A DNA stretch of 64,000 nucleotides from Castellaniella sp044508625 (GCA_044508625.1 JBIQHJ010000002.1:1-64000); one strand, 5' to 3'; positions 7,243 to 19,113 are shown, numbered from the stretch's first letter. Program-made: numbers and translations. The notes: a model not told the origin generated them from the sequence alone.

Positions 7243-9648
7243 ATGCAATTTCCCGAATCCTGGCTGCGAGCCTGGGCCAACCCGGACATCGACACGGACG
7301 AGCTCTCGCATCGCCTGACCATGGCCGGCCTCGAGGTCGAGGAGGCCGAACCCTTCGCGCCGCCGTTCTCCGGCGTCGTCGTGGCGCGCATCCTCGAGGT
7401 CGAACCCCATCCCGGTGCCGACAAGCTGCGCGTGTGCCGGGTGGATGACGGATCCGGCGTGCCCCTGCAGATCGTGTGCGGCGCGCCCAATGCCGCCCCC
7501 GGCCTGGTGGCGCCGCTCGCGCGGGTGGGCGCGCAATTGCCGGGCGACATGCGCATCGGGCCGGTCAAGATGCGCGGGGTCGAATCGATGGGCATGCTGT
7601 GCTCGGCCCGCGAGCTGGGCCTGTCGCAGGACCATGCCGGCCTGCTCGAGCTCGATCCGGGCCTGGTCCCCGGCCGGCCGCTGCGCGAGGCGCTGGACCT
7701 GGACGATACGATCTTCACCGTCAAGCTCACGCCCAACCGCGCCGACTGCCTGTCGATCCTGGGCGTCGCGCGCGAGGTCTCGGCCCTCACGGGCTGCGCC
7801 CTGCGCACGCTCGAGGTCCCCGAGGTCCCGGCCACCATCCCCGACCGCCTGCCGGTCGAGGTCCGGGCCCCCGACCTGTGCGGCCGCTTCGCCGGGCGCA
7901 TCGTGCGCGGCGTCGACGCGCGCGCGGCCACGCCCGCCTGGATGAAGGCCCGCCTCGAGCGCGCCGGCCAGCGCAGCGTGTCGGCGCTGGTCGACATCTC
8001 GAACTACGTCATGCTGGAGCTCGGCCGCCCCACCCACGTCTTCGACCTGCGGCGCATCCACGGCGGCCTGACCGTGCGCTGGGCCCGCGCGGGCGAGACC
8101 CTGGAATTGCTCAATGGCCAGACCATCGAGCTCGCGCCCGACGTGGGCGTGATCGGCACGGACGACGCGATCGAGAGCATGGCCGGCATCATGGGGGGCG
8201 AGGCCAGCGCCGTGACGCTGGACACCACCGACATCTACATCGAGGCGGCGTTCTGGTGGCCCGAGGCCATCATGGGGCGCGCGCGCCGCTACAAGCTCGC
8301 CTCCGAAGCCAGCCATCGCTTCGAGCGCGGCGTGGACTACGCCTCGATCGCCGAGCATCTCCAGGTGATGACGCGCCTGGTGCTGGACATCTGCGGCGGC
8401 GAGGCCGGCCCCATCGACGACCAGGTGCTGCGGCTGCCCGAGCGCGCCCCGGTGCGCATGCGGCTGGCGCGCTGCCGGCGGGTGCTGGGCGTGCCCCTCG
8501 AAGGCGAGGCCGTGGCCGGGGTGTTCTCCAGCCTGGGCTTCGAGTTCCGCCGCGAGGGCGAGGACTTCATCGTCACCCCGCCTTCGGCGCGCTTCGACCT
8601 CGCCATCGAGGAGGACCTGATCGAGGAGGTCGCCCGCATCCACGGCTTCGACCGCATTCCCGACCGGCCGCCGGTCGCCCCGGCCAAGATGCGCGTCGTC
8701 CCCGAAACCCTGTACGGCCCGCACGCCATGCGCGCGGCGATGGCGGCGCTGGACTACCAGGAGGTCATCAACTTCTCGTTCGTCGAGGAGGCCTGGGAAC
8801 GCCACTACGCCGGCAACGCCGATCCCATCCGCCTGCTCAATCCCATCGCCAGCCAGCTCGCGGTGATGCGCTCGAGCCTGATCGGCGGCCTGCTCGACAA
8901 CATCGCCTACAACGCCAAGCGCAAGCAGAGCCGCGTGCGGGTGTTCGAACTGGGACGGGTGTTCGCCCGCGATCCCCGCGTGGCCGACGGCGATCTCGAG
9001 GTGGCCGGCGTGGCCCAGCCGATCCGCCTGGCGTGCGCCGCCTGGGGCCCCGCCGTGCCCGAGCAATGGGGGGAGGCCGCGCGCGCCGTCGATTTCTTCG
9101 ACGTCAAGCGCGATCTCGAGTCCCTGCTGGGCGCACGCGCCGCCGGTCTGCGCTGCGAGGCGGCCGTGCATCCGGCGCTGCACCCGGGGCGTTCGGCGCG
9201 CCTCATGCTCGACGGGCTGGCGATCGGCTGGCTGGGCGAGGTCCATCCGCGCTGGGCGCAGGCCCTGGACCTGGCGCATGCGCCGGTGGTCTTCGAGGTC
9301 GATGCGCGCCAGATCGGCGAGCGGGTCTTCCCGCGTCCCGCCGAGCTCTCCCGGCAGCCGGTCGTGGTGCGCGACCTGGCCGTCTGGGTGGACGCCGGCC
9401 TCGCCTGGCAGGCCGTGCTTGACACACTTTTACACCAGATCGCCACCGATGTTGCGCTCTCGGTGGTCAAAGACATTAAACTGTTCGACATCTGGCGCGA
9501 CAAGAACGACGCCCAGGCCAAGAGCCTCGCGCTGCGGTTCTGGTTCCAGGGGCACGACGCGACGCTGGACGACCGTCAGATCGATTACTGCACGCAACGC
9601 CTGCTGGATGCGCTGGTGCAGGCGCATGGGGCTCGCTTGCGTTCCTAG
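7243..9648 (+). CDS. pheT: Phenylalanyl-tRNA synthetase beta subunit
   Basis: 801 residues, the normal length. It binds tRNA-Phe and carries the editing site. The N-terminal EMAP-like tRNA-binding domain (about 40-155) shows HPGADKLRVCRVD and GVESMGMLCSARELG. It is followed by the B3/B4 editing domain with KLTPNRADCLS, the B5 domain near residues 400-480, a catalytic-core-like domain, and the C-terminal FDX-ACB anticodon-binding domain from about 700 (SRQPVVVRDLAVWV to the end). It starts 39 nt after pheS. Confidence 0.97.
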   Translation: MQFPESWLRAWANPDIDTDELSHRLTMAGLEVEEAEPFAPPFSGVVVARILEVEPHPGADKLRVCRVDDGSGVPLQIVCGAPNAAPGLVAPLARVGAQLPGDMRIGPVKMRGVESMGMLCSARELGLSQDHAGLLELDPGLVPGRPLREALDLDDTIFTVKLTPNRADCLSILGVAREVSALTGCALRTLEVPEVPATIPDRLPVEVRAPDLCGRFAGRIVRGVDARAATPAWMKARLERAGQRSVSALVDISNYVMLELGRPTHVFDLRRIHGGLTVRWARAGETLELLNGQTIELAPDVGVIGTDDAIESMAGIMGGEASAVTLDTTDIYIEAAFWWPEAIMGRARRYKLASEASHRFERGVDYASIAEHLQVMTRLVLDICGGEAGPIDDQVLRLPERAPVRMRLARCRRVLGVPLEGEAVAGVFSSLGFEFRREGEDFIVTPPSARFDLAIEEDLIEEVARIHGFDRIPDRPPVAPAKMRVVPETLYGPHAMRAAMAALDYQEVINFSFVEEAWERHYAGNADPIRLLNPIASQLAVMRSSLIGGLLDNIAYNAKRKQSRVRVFELGRVFARDPRVADGDLEVAGVAQPIRLACAAWGPAVPEQWGEAARAVDFFDVKRDLESLLGARAAGLRCEAAVHPALHPGRSARLMLDGLAIGWLGEVHPRWAQALDLAHAPVVFEVDARQIGERVFPRPAELSRQPVVVRDLAVWVDAGLAWQAVLDTLLHQIATDVALSVVKDIKLFDIWRDKNDAQAKSLALRFWFQGHDATLDDRQIDYCTQRLLDALVQAHGARLRS

Positions 9649-9659
9649 GAGGGCTGTTT

Positions 9660-9971
9660 GTGAATACGGATCGTACCCTGACCAAGGCCGACCTGGCCGA
9701 ACTCCTGTTCGAGCGGGTGGGGCTGAACAAGCGCGAGGCCAAGGACGTGGTCGACACCTTCTTTGCCGAGATCCGCGACGCGCTGGTGCGCGGCACCGAG
9801 GTCAAGCTCTCGGGCTTCGGCAGCTTCCAGGTGCGCAACAAGCCTCCGCGCCCGGGCCGCAATCCCAAGACCGGCGAGGTCATCCCCATCGCGGCGCGCC
9901 GCGTCGTGACCTTCCACGCAAGCCAGAAGCTCAAGGACGGCGTCAGCCAGGCGGAGGGTGAGCGCGCATGA
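9660..9971 (+). CDS. ihfA: Integration host factor alpha subunit
   Basis: 103-residue DNA-bending protein that forms a heterodimer with IhfB. It uses a GTG start at 9660, with AGGAGGG at 9647-9653 giving a strong ribosome-binding site. HU/IHF features are intact: LTKADLAELLFERVGLNKRE at the N-terminus, VKLSGFGSFQVRNK, and the beta-arm RNPKTGE followed by IAARRVVTFHASQKLK. It lies 11 nt after pheT, the conserved proteobacterial order. Confidence 0.96.
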   Translation: MNTDRTLTKADLAELLFERVGLNKREAKDVVDTFFAEIRDALVRGTEVKLSGFGSFQVRNKPPRPGRNPKTGEVIPIAARRVVTFHASQKLKDGVSQAEGERA

Positions 9972-10396
9972 GCACCAGCGGTTCCGGGCCCGTCGTCCTG
10001 CCGCCGATACCGGCGAAACGCTATTTCACCATCGGCGAGGTCAGCGAGCTGTGCTGCGTCAAGCCGCACATCCTGCGCTACTGGGAGCAGGAATTCACCC
10101 AGCTCAAGCCGGTCAAGCGCCGGGGCAACCGGCGCTACTACCAGCACCACGAGGTCCTGCTGGTGCGCCGCATCCGCGACCTGCTCTACGAGCAGGGCTT
10201 CACGATCGCGGGGGCGCGCAACCGCCTGGGCGACGGCGGCGAGATGCCGCGCGACCAGGACGCCGCGGTGCGGCTGACGGGCGCCGAGCTCCAGGCCCTG
10301 CGCGGCGACCTGCAGAACATCCGCGAGCGGCTCGCCCAGGCGCTGGCGGACTCCACGCCCGCGGCCCAGCAGGCGAGCGGCCTGCTCGATCTCTGA
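9968..10396 (+). CDS. MerR-family transcriptional regulator
   Basis: 142 residues. The MerR winged helix lies at residues 18-85 (FTIGEVSELCCVKPHILRYWE, then NRRYYQHHEVLLVRRIRDLLYEQGFTI). The C-terminal half is short, without a cysteine cluster for metal sensing. The start codon overlaps the ihfA stop by 4 nt (ATGA), so it is translationally coupled. This gene follows ihfA in most Burkholderiales, and no target is known to me. Confidence 0.9.
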   Translation: MSTSGSGPVVLPPIPAKRYFTIGEVSELCCVKPHILRYWEQEFTQLKPVKRRGNRRYYQHHEVLLVRRIRDLLYEQGFTIAGARNRLGDGGEMPRDQDAAVRLTGAELQALRGDLQNIRERLAQALADSTPAAQQASGLLDL

Positions 10397-10429
10397 TCCG
10401 TTCCGACCATCGGCCTCGCCGCCGGCGCC

Positions 10430-10924
10430 TCAGCGCGCGGGCGGCTGGGATGCCGGCAATGCCGGATTGACCGGTGCGAGCTGCAGCGCGCGCTCGGTTT
10501 GCTGCTGCGGGGCGGGGCGCAGCAGCGCCATGCCCAGCACGGCCGCGAGAATCACGCCGACCAGGACGGCCGCCACGGCGGCGACCCGGCCGCGGCGCAG
10601 CCGCGGGGCCCGCCGCGCGCGCGTGCGCCGCGGCCGGGGGGCGTCGGCGGCGCGGCTCTCGACCATGACGGGCGCCTCCGCCGCGCCGTCCGCGAACCCG
10701 AGGGTCGCCTGTATCCGGGCCTGCAATCCCGGCGGAGGCGGCACGCCGGGGAGGCCGTCGGCGATCTCGAGCAGGTAGGCCTCCCACTTGAGGGCGCATG
10801 CGGCGGCGGCGTTGTCCTGGGCGAGCCAGGCCTGGATCGCCGCGGCCTCCTCGGTCGAGGCCAGGCCCAGGACGTATTCGGCGATGTCGAGATCGCTGCG
10901 GGGGCCGTGGCCGGAATGCCTCAT
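10430..10924 (-). CDS. Membrane anti-sigma factor (RskA-like)
   Basis: 164 residues. An N-terminal zinc-less anti-sigma segment (residues 8-75, SDLDIAEYVLGLASTEEAAA) resembles RskA/anti-sigma-K domains. A basic Arg-rich stretch precedes one membrane segment (residues about 112-135, RVAAVAAVLVGVILAAVLG). The short periplasmic tail is only about 25 residues, much shorter than in Mycobacterium RskA. Its ATG overlaps the stop of the sigma gene upstream (10921-10924), as is normal for sigma/anti-sigma pairs. The truncated sensor part may be original or reduced. Confidence 0.8.
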   Translation of the reverse strand: MRHSGHGPRSDLDIAEYVLGLASTEEAAAIQAWLAQDNAAAACALKWEAYLLEIADGLPGVPPPPGLQARIQATLGFADGAAEAPVMVESRAADAPRPRRTRARRAPRLRRGRVAAVAAVLVGVILAAVLGMALLRPAPQQQTERALQLAPVNPALPASQPPAR

Positions 10925-11433
10925 GCCAGGACCGCCTGGTCGAGGCGCCCGAGCGCCTGGCGGATCTCGCCGCGCACCGCGTCGCGGGACCGGCCGAGCC
11001 GGGTGGCGAGCTGGGCATAATCCAGCCCATGCAGGTAGGCCAGCCGCAGGGCGTCCCGCGAGCTCTCGGGCAATTGGCCCAGGGCCTGGGTCAGGCGGGT
11101 CGGCGTCCGGGATCCGGAGGGCGCGGGCAGGGGCCTCGCGGGATCGGGATGCGGGCCGCGTCCCTGCCGCAGGCGCGCCAGGGCCCGGTAGCGCAGGATG
11201 CTGTAGATCCATGCCCTGGCCGTGCCGATCGCCGGGCTGTAGCCGGCCGCGTTGCGCCAGATGAGCACGAAGGTCTCGTGCACGAGATCCTCGGCCCCGT
11301 CCTCGCCCACCATGGCGCGGCCCAGGGCCAGCATGGCGGGCGCCTCGTGCGCGTAGAGCGCATCGAAGGCCGCCCGGTCGCCGGCGGCGCAGGCCGAGAG
11401 CTCGCCCTCGTAGTCGAATACGGAAACAGTCAT
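10921..11433 (-). CDS. ECF RNA polymerase sigma factor (SigK-like)
   Basis: 170 residues from ATG 11433 (MTVSVFDYEGELSACAAGD). Region 2 spans about 25-85, with GEDGAEDLVHETFVLIWRNA and the RAWIYSILRYRAL stretch. Region 4 spans 120-165, with LGQLPESSRDALRLAYLHGL and a helix-turn-helix YAQLATRLGRSRDAVRGEI. Paired with the membrane anti-sigma gene that overlaps it. It diverges from the Atm1-type exporter; the 75-nt gap contains an inverted repeat GCGCAT (11455-11460) / ATGCGC (11478-11483). Its regulon is not evident. Confidence 0.88.
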   Translation of the reverse strand: MTVSVFDYEGELSACAAGDRAAFDALYAHEAPAMLALGRAMVGEDGAEDLVHETFVLIWRNAAGYSPAIGTARAWIYSILRYRALARLRQGRGPHPDPARPLPAPSGSRTPTRLTQALGQLPESSRDALRLAYLHGLDYAQLATRLGRSRDAVRGEIRQALGRLDQAVLA

Positions 11434-11508
11434 ACAATCTCCCCAGCCGATTTTGCGCATGCCGATTCCCGTATTGTATGCGCTGCCCGCTTTCTTCCGT
11501 GGTCCTTC

Positions 11509-13323
11509 ATGCCTTCTTTCCATACCGGTCCGGCGCCCGCGCGGCGCGATGATTGGCAAGCCCTGCGCGCGCTCTGGCCCTACGTCTGGGCCTTCCGAGG
11601 GCGGGTCTCGCTCGCCTTCGCCTGCCTGGTGCTGGCCAAGCTCGCCAATGTCTCGACGCCTCTCTACCTCAAGGACCTGGTCGACGCCCTGGGGGTGCCG
11701 CAGGGCCTGGCGATGCTGCCCGTGGCGGCCCTGCTGGGCTACGGCCTGGCGCGCCTGGCCACCACCCTGTTCGGCGAGCTGCGCGACGTCCTGTTCGCGC
11801 GCGTGACCCAAGGGGCCATCCGACGGGTGGCGAGCCGGGTGTTCGAGCATCTGCTGTCCCTGTCGCTGCGCTTCCACATGCAGCGCCGCACCGGCGGCCT
11901 GAGCCGGGACATCGAGCGCGGCACCAAGGGCATCGGCTTCCTGCTGAACTTCACGGTCTTCAACATCCTGCCCACCCTGCTCGAGATCGCCATGGTGGCC
12001 GGCATCCTGCTGTGGCGCTACGACTGGATCTTCGCCGCCCTCACGCTGGGGACGATCGGCGCGTACGTGGGCTTCACCCTGCTGGTGACCGAGCGGCGCA
12101 TGGTCTACCGGCGCAGCATGAACGCGCTCGACAGCCAGGCCAGCGCCAAGGCGGTCGATGCGCTGATCAACTACGAGACGGTCAAGTATTTCGGCAACGA
12201 GGCCTACGAGCACCAGCGCTACGATGGCGACATGGCGCGCTGGGCCGATTCCGCGGTGCGCAACCAGGTGTCGCTGAACCTGCTGAACATGGGGCAGGGC
12301 ATGATCATCACCCTGGGCATCACGGCGCTCCTGTGGCGCTCGGCGGCCGGCGTGGTGGAGGGCACCATGACGGTGGGCGACGTGGTGCTGGTCTCGGCCT
12401 ACCTGACCCAGCTCTATGCGCCGCTGAATTTCCTGGGCTTCGTCTACCGCGAGATCAAGCACGCCCTGGCCGACATGGAGCGCATGTTCGACCTGCTGCG
12501 CAATGCCCAGGAGGTCGCCGACCGGCCCGGCGCGCGTGCGCTGTCCACGCGCCGGGCGGCGCTGCGGTTCCAGGACGTGGACTTCGGCTACGAGCCCGAC
12601 CGGCGCATCCTGCACGGGGTGAGCTTCGACATCCCCGCCGGCGCCACGGTGGCGGTGGTGGGCGCCTCGGGCGCCGGGAAATCCACGCTGTCGCGCCTGC
12701 TGTTCCGTTTCTACGACGTCGATGGCGGCGCCGTGATGGTCGACGGGCGCGACGTGCGCGACTACACGCAGGCGAGCCTGCGCGCCCACATCGGCATCGT
12801 GCCCCAGGATACCGTGCTGTTCAACGACACCATCGCCTACAACATCGCCTACGGCCGCCCCGGCGCCAGCCAGGCCGACATCGAGCGCGCGGCCCGGGCC
12901 GCCCACATCCACGCCTTCATCCTTTCCCTGCCCAAGGGTTATGACACGCCGGTGGGCGAACGTGGGCTAAAATTGTCCGGCGGCGAAAAACAGCGGGTCG
13001 CCATCGCCCGCACGCTGCTCAAGGATCCGCCCATCCTGGTGTTCGACGAGGCGACCAGCGCGCTGGACACGCGCACCGAGCGCGCCATCCAGGACGAGCT
13101 CGCCCAGATCGCCCGCGACCGCACCACCCTGATCATCGCGCACCGGCTGTCCACCGTCGTGGACGCGGACCGGATCATCGTGCTCGAGGCGGGGCGCGTG
13201 GCCGAGGAGGGCGATCACGCGAGCCTCCTGGCCCTGGGCGGCCGCTACGCCCGGATGTGGCGACTGCAACAATCCAGGCAGGAAAATGGCTCCGCGGATT
13301 TGACCGATACAGTACCGAAGTAG
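11509..13323 (+). CDS. Atm1-type ABC exporter (half-transporter)
   Basis: 604 residues: membrane domain (residues 30-330) fused to one ATPase domain (370-600). Walker A GASGAGKSTLSRLL, signature LSGGEKQRVAIARTLL, Walker B PPILVFDEATSALD, H-loop IIAHRLSTV. The membrane domain carries NYETVKYFGNE, a signature of the Atm1/ABCB7/HMT1 group that exports glutathione-linked sulfur or metal compounds. The start at 11509 (MPSFHTGPAPARRDD) excludes a long upstream frame that overlaps the sigma gene. It stands 42 nt before the SUF regulator, a fitting neighbour for an iron-sulfur-linked exporter. Confidence 0.9.
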   Translation: MPSFHTGPAPARRDDWQALRALWPYVWAFRGRVSLAFACLVLAKLANVSTPLYLKDLVDALGVPQGLAMLPVAALLGYGLARLATTLFGELRDVLFARVTQGAIRRVASRVFEHLLSLSLRFHMQRRTGGLSRDIERGTKGIGFLLNFTVFNILPTLLEIAMVAGILLWRYDWIFAALTLGTIGAYVGFTLLVTERRMVYRRSMNALDSQASAKAVDALINYETVKYFGNEAYEHQRYDGDMARWADSAVRNQVSLNLLNMGQGMIITLGITALLWRSAAGVVEGTMTVGDVVLVSAYLTQLYAPLNFLGFVYREIKHALADMERMFDLLRNAQEVADRPGARALSTRRAALRFQDVDFGYEPDRRILHGVSFDIPAGATVAVVGASGAGKSTLSRLLFRFYDVDGGAVMVDGRDVRDYTQASLRAHIGIVPQDTVLFNDTIAYNIAYGRPGASQADIERAARAAHIHAFILSLPKGYDTPVGERGLKLSGGEKQRVAIARTLLKDPPILVFDEATSALDTRTERAIQDELAQIARDRTTLIIAHRLSTVVDADRIIVLEAGRVAEEGDHASLLALGGRYARMWRLQQSRQENGSADLTDTVPK

Positions 13324-13329
13324 TACTAT
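13300..13329 (+). promoter_or_regulatory. SUF operon promoter with embedded dyad operator
   Basis: TTGACC (13300-13305) and TACTAT (13324-13329) are 18 nt apart. Between them AGTAC (13311-13315) and GTACT (13323-13327) form a dyad overlapping the -10. The wider sequence ATACAGTAC...GTACTAT loosely resembles IscR type 1 sites. The promoter lies within the last codons of the exporter gene. Confidence 0.65.
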
Positions 13330-13365
13330 TTAGCCGTCAATCCACCAGCCCCCCGGTTCCATTTC

Positions 13366-13844
13366 ATGCTGCGTATCAGCAAGATCGTCGACTACGGCAT
13401 CATCGTGCTCACGCACATGGCGGCCCATCCGACGCACGTGTGCAGCGCGGCCGAGCTGGCCGGCACCCTGGGCCTGGGCCAGCCGGTCGTCAGCAAGGTC
13501 CTCAAGCTCCTCGGCCAGCGCGGCCTGGTGGCGAGCACCCGCGGCGCCCATGGCGGCTACCGGCTGGGCCTGCCGGCCGAGCGGATCAGCATCGCCCAGA
13601 TCATCGACGCCCTCGAGGACCAGCCCTTCGGCCTGACCGAATGCACGGCCGTCCCCGGCGTGTGCAGCGTCGAGGACGCCTGTCACATCCGCCCGCACTG
13701 GCAGCGCATCAACCTGATGGTGCGCCGCACCCTCGAGGCCGTGTCCGTGGCCGACATGATCGGGGGCGAACCCATCCATACTGCGCGCGCCCCGGTCGGG
13801 GTGCGCATCACCGCGGTCAATGCCCCGACCTGGAGTCTGCCCAA

Positions 13845-13848
<4 letters not shown>
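13366..13848 (+). CDS. Rrf2-family SUF operon regulator
   Basis: 160 residues. N-terminal winged helix (MLRISKIVDYGIIVLTHMA, then SKVLKLLGQRGLVASTRGAHGGYRL). A cysteine set C-x(8)-C-x(5)-C occurs in FGLTECTAVPGVCSVEDAC, matching the cluster-binding region of IscR-like sensors. It fits the 'SUF system Fe-S cluster assembly regulator' subgroup. It is first in the operon and its stop overlaps the sufB ATG. Autoregulation through the dyad at 13311-13327 is inferred: apo or holo protein would adjust sufBCDSUT to cluster demand. Confidence 0.92.
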
Positions 13849-15293
<1,445 letters not shown>

Positions 15294-15307
15294 GGAGCCC
15301 ACTACTC

Positions 15308-16107
<800 letters not shown>

Positions 16108-16111
<4 letters not shown>

Positions 16112-17418
16112 GCGCCGGACTGCAAGCCTGGACCGAGGCCTTCGGCCGCCGCGCGGGCGAGCTGCCCGGCGCGCGCATCCCCTGGCTCGCGGGCCTGCGG
16201 CGCGAGGCCATGGACCGCTTCGCCGCCGAGGGCTGGCCGCATACCCGCCTCGAGGCCTGGCGCCACACCTCGCTCGCGGCGCTGGCCGAGCAATCCTTCG
16301 AGGAGGGCGGCGCGCAGCCGGTCGCCGGCCTGGTCGAGGAGCTGCGCGCGGGCGAGCCCGGCCACTGGCTGGTGTTCGTCGACGGGCGCTTCGATCCCGC
16401 CCTGTCGCTCGTCGGGACCCTGCCCGAGGGCGCCGTCCTGCAGCCGCTGTCGCAGGCGATCGCCGCGCACGCGGAGGAGATCCAGCCGGTGCTCGGGCAG
16501 GCCGGCGACGGCGCCAGCACCTCGGCGCTGAACCTGGCCCTGGCCAGCGACGGCGCCTTCCTCAAGCTGCCGCGCGGCGCGGTGGTCGCCGAGCCCGTGC
16601 ACCTGGTCTGCGTGGCCGCCTCGCCGCGCGCCTCGCAGTTCCTGCGGCACGTGGTGATCGCCGGGGACGCGGCGCAGGCCACCGTGGTCGAGCACTACGT
16701 CGGCGTGCCGGGGGCCGCCAACCTCAGCCACGCGGCCACGCGCCTGAGCCTCGGCCGCGACGCGCGCATCACGCATCTCAAGCTGCAGCGCGAATCCGAG
16801 CAGGCCTGGCACCTGGGCGACATCGACGCGAGCCAGGCCCAGGGCTCGTATTTCGCGTCGCATTCGATGTCCCTGGGCGCGCGCCTGGCGCGCCATGACA
16901 TCGCCACCCGCTTCACCGGACAGCGCTGCGAGACCCTGCTCAATGGCCTGTACTACGTGGACAAGCGCCGCCACGTCGATCACCACACGCTGATCGGCCA
17001 CGAGCAGCCGCGCTGCGTCAGCCACGAATCCTACCGCGGCATCATGGCCGACACCTCGCATGGCGTGTTCAGCGGCCGCATCCTCGTCGCGCCCGGCGCC
17101 GACGGCACCGACGCGGTCCAGCGCAACGACAGCCTGCTGCTGTCGCGCCTGGCCAAGTCCGACGCCCGGCCCGAGCTCGAGATCTACGCCGACGACGTCA
17201 AGTGCGCGCACGGCGCCACGGTGGGGCAGATCGACGCCGACAGCCTGTTCTACCTGCGCTCGCGCGGGCTGGACGAGGCGCGCGCGCGCGACATCCTGAT
17301 CTATGCCTTCGCGGCGGCCAGCGTCGCCCGCATCGAAGCCGAGCCCCTGCGCAAGCGCGTCGAGCGCGCGGTGCGCGCGATCCTGCCGGGCGACATCGCC
17401 ACCGAGGTGGCCGCATGA
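16108..17418 (+). CDS. sufD: Fe-S cluster scaffold subunit SufD
   Basis: 436 residues. SufD pairs with SufB in the scaffold and is needed for iron acquisition. The C-terminal beta-helix half shows NGLYYVDKRRHVDHHTLIGH and ADTSHGVFSGRILVAPGADG, plus CAHGATVGQIDADSLFYLRSR, all hallmarks of SufD. The N-terminal region begins MSAGLQAWTEAFGRRAGEL and has the W-RHTSL motif. Overlaps sufC and sufS by 4 nt each, giving tight translational coupling. Confidence 0.96.
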
Positions 17419-18656
17419 ACGCGCCGGCACCCATCTTCGGCCCCGCGCTGCTGGACCTGGCAGGCGATTTCCCCATCCTCGCGCGGCCCGTGCGCGGCCG
17501 CCGGCTCGCCTACCTCGACAACGGCGCCACCACGCAAAAGCCGCGGGCGGTCATCGACGCGATGGAGGCGTTCTACGGACAGTCGAACGCCAACATCCAC
17601 CGCGGCGTCCATTGGCTCTCGCAACATGCCACCGACCTCTACGAGCAGGCGCGCGAGCGGGTGCGCGTGCTGCTGAACGCGGCCGACGCCCAGGAGATCG
17701 TCTTCACGCGCGGCACGACGGAATCGATCAACCTGGTGGCCCAGACCTGGGGCCAGCGGCTGCGGGCCGGCGACGAGATTCTCGTCACCACCCTCGAGCA
17801 TCATTCCAACATCGTCCCCTGGCAACTGCTGTGCGAGCGCACGGGCGCGGTGCTGCGCGCCGCGGCGGTCACCGATACGGGCGAGATCGACATGGCCGAT
17901 TTCCGGGCCCTGCTCGGTCCGCGCACGCGCCTGGTGGCCGTGGCCCATGTCTCCAACGCCCTGGGCACCGTCAATCCCGTCGACGAGATCGTGCGCCTGG
18001 CGCGCGAGGCCGGCGCGCTGGTGCTGATCGACGGGGCCCAGGCCGTGGCCCACCAGGCGGTGGACGTCCAGGCCCTGGATTGCGATTTCTATGCCTTCTC
18101 GGGCCACAAGCTCTACGGCCCGACGGGGATCGGCGCGCTCTACGCGCGCGCCTCGATCCTGGCCGAGCTGCCGCCCTGGCAGGGCGGGGGCGACATGATC
18201 CGCACGGTCAGCTTCGAGGGCACGACCTATGCCGACGGCCCGCAGCGCTTCGAGGCGGGCACGCCCAACATCGGCGGCTCCATCGTGATGGGCGCGGCCA
18301 TCGATTACCTGCTCGAGGTCGGCCTAGATCGCGTCGCCGCCCATGAATCGGCGCTGCTGGCCGAGGCCACCGAGCGCATGCTCGAGCTGCCGGGCATCCG
18401 GATCGTGGGGACCGCGCCGCGCAAGGCGGGGATCCTGTCCTTCCTGGTCGAGGGCATCCATCCCCACGACCTGGGCACGATCCTCGACACCGAAGGGGTG
18501 GCCATCCGGGCGGGCCACCACTGCGCCATGCCCCTGATGACCCGGTTCGGCATCCCCGGCACCGTCCGCGCCTCCTTCGCCCTGTACAACGAGAGCCGGG
18601 ACATCGACGCCCTGGTGGCCGGCGTGCGCAAGGCGCAGAAACTGTTTGGAGTCTGA
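17415..18656 (+). CDS. sufS: SufS-type cysteine desulfurase
   Basis: 413-residue PLP enzyme that draws sulfur from cysteine. PLP lysine lies in FSGHKLYGPTGIGALY. The active-site cysteine is in RAGHHCAMPLM, the short-loop type II signature (RxGHHCA). Substrate-binding LEHHSNIVPWQ and the GTTESINLV segment are present. In SUF operons with SufU, the persulfide is passed to SufU, which matches the next gene. sufE is absent here. Confidence 0.97.
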   Translation: MNAPAPIFGPALLDLAGDFPILARPVRGRRLAYLDNGATTQKPRAVIDAMEAFYGQSNANIHRGVHWLSQHATDLYEQARERVRVLLNAADAQEIVFTRGTTESINLVAQTWGQRLRAGDEILVTTLEHHSNIVPWQLLCERTGAVLRAAAVTDTGEIDMADFRALLGPRTRLVAVAHVSNALGTVNPVDEIVRLAREAGALVLIDGAQAVAHQAVDVQALDCDFYAFSGHKLYGPTGIGALYARASILAELPPWQGGGDMIRTVSFEGTTYADGPQRFEAGTPNIGGSIVMGAAIDYLLEVGLDRVAAHESALLAEATERMLELPGIRIVGTAPRKAGILSFLVEGIHPHDLGTILDTEGVAIRAGHHCAMPLMTRFGIPGTVRASFALYNESRDIDALVAGVRKAQKLFGV

Positions 18657-18660
18657 GCGG

Positions 18661-19113
18661 ATGGACGAGCAACACGATGGCCTGCGCGAGCTCTACCAGG
18701 AGGTCATCTTCGACCACAATCGCAATCCGCGCAATTTCCATGCGATGGCGGACGCCTCGCATCGCGCGGACGGCCACAATCCGCTGTGCGGAGACCAGCT
18801 CACCGTGTACGCGCGCCTGCGCGACGGCGTGATCGACGAGGTCAGCTTCGTCGGCCACGGCTGTGCGATCTCCAAGGCCTCGGCCTCGCTGATGACCGAG
18901 GCGGTGCGCGGCTGCCGCGTCGAGGAGGCCGAGGCGCTGTTCCGCGACGTGCACGCCATGCTGACCGAGGCGCATCCCGATTGCGACCTGGGCAAGCTCG
19001 AGGTGCTCTCGGGCGTGCGGGAATTCCCCTCGCGCGTCAAGTGCGCCACCCTGGCCTGGCATACGCTGCACAACGCCATCACGCTGGCCCGGGACACCGC
19101 CCGCACCGAATAG
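18661..19113 (+). CDS. sufU: SufU sulfur-transfer/scaffold protein
   Basis: 150 residues, IscU-like fold. The three cysteines and the aspartate that bind zinc or a cluster are present: NPLCGDQL, GHGCAISKASASL and RVKCATLAW. SufU in Bacillus is a zinc-dependent sulfurtransferase partner of SufS; the same role is likely. ATG 18661 is preferred to the TTG at 18646, which lies inside sufS; GGAG sits at 18648-18651. It begins 4 nt after the sufS stop. Confidence 0.94.
   Translation: MDEQHDGLRELYQEVIFDHNRNPRNFHAMADASHRADGHNPLCGDQLTVYARLRDGVIDEVSFVGHGCAISKASASLMTEAVRGCRVEEAEALFRDVHAMLTEAHPDCDLGKLEVLSGVREFPSRVKCATLAWHTLHNAITLARDTARTE

Noticed and set aside
5662..9279. A 1205-residue open frame on the minus strand
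   Set aside because: It is antisense to rplT, pheS and pheT, which are conserved; high GC content removes stop codons from the opposite frame. The translation is Gly/Arg/His-rich without family motifs.
11434..11508. Autoregulatory ECF promoter for the sigma gene
   Set aside because: A GGGAAT-like -35 can be drawn on the minus strand, but no convincing -10 at 16-17 nt; the evidence is too weak.
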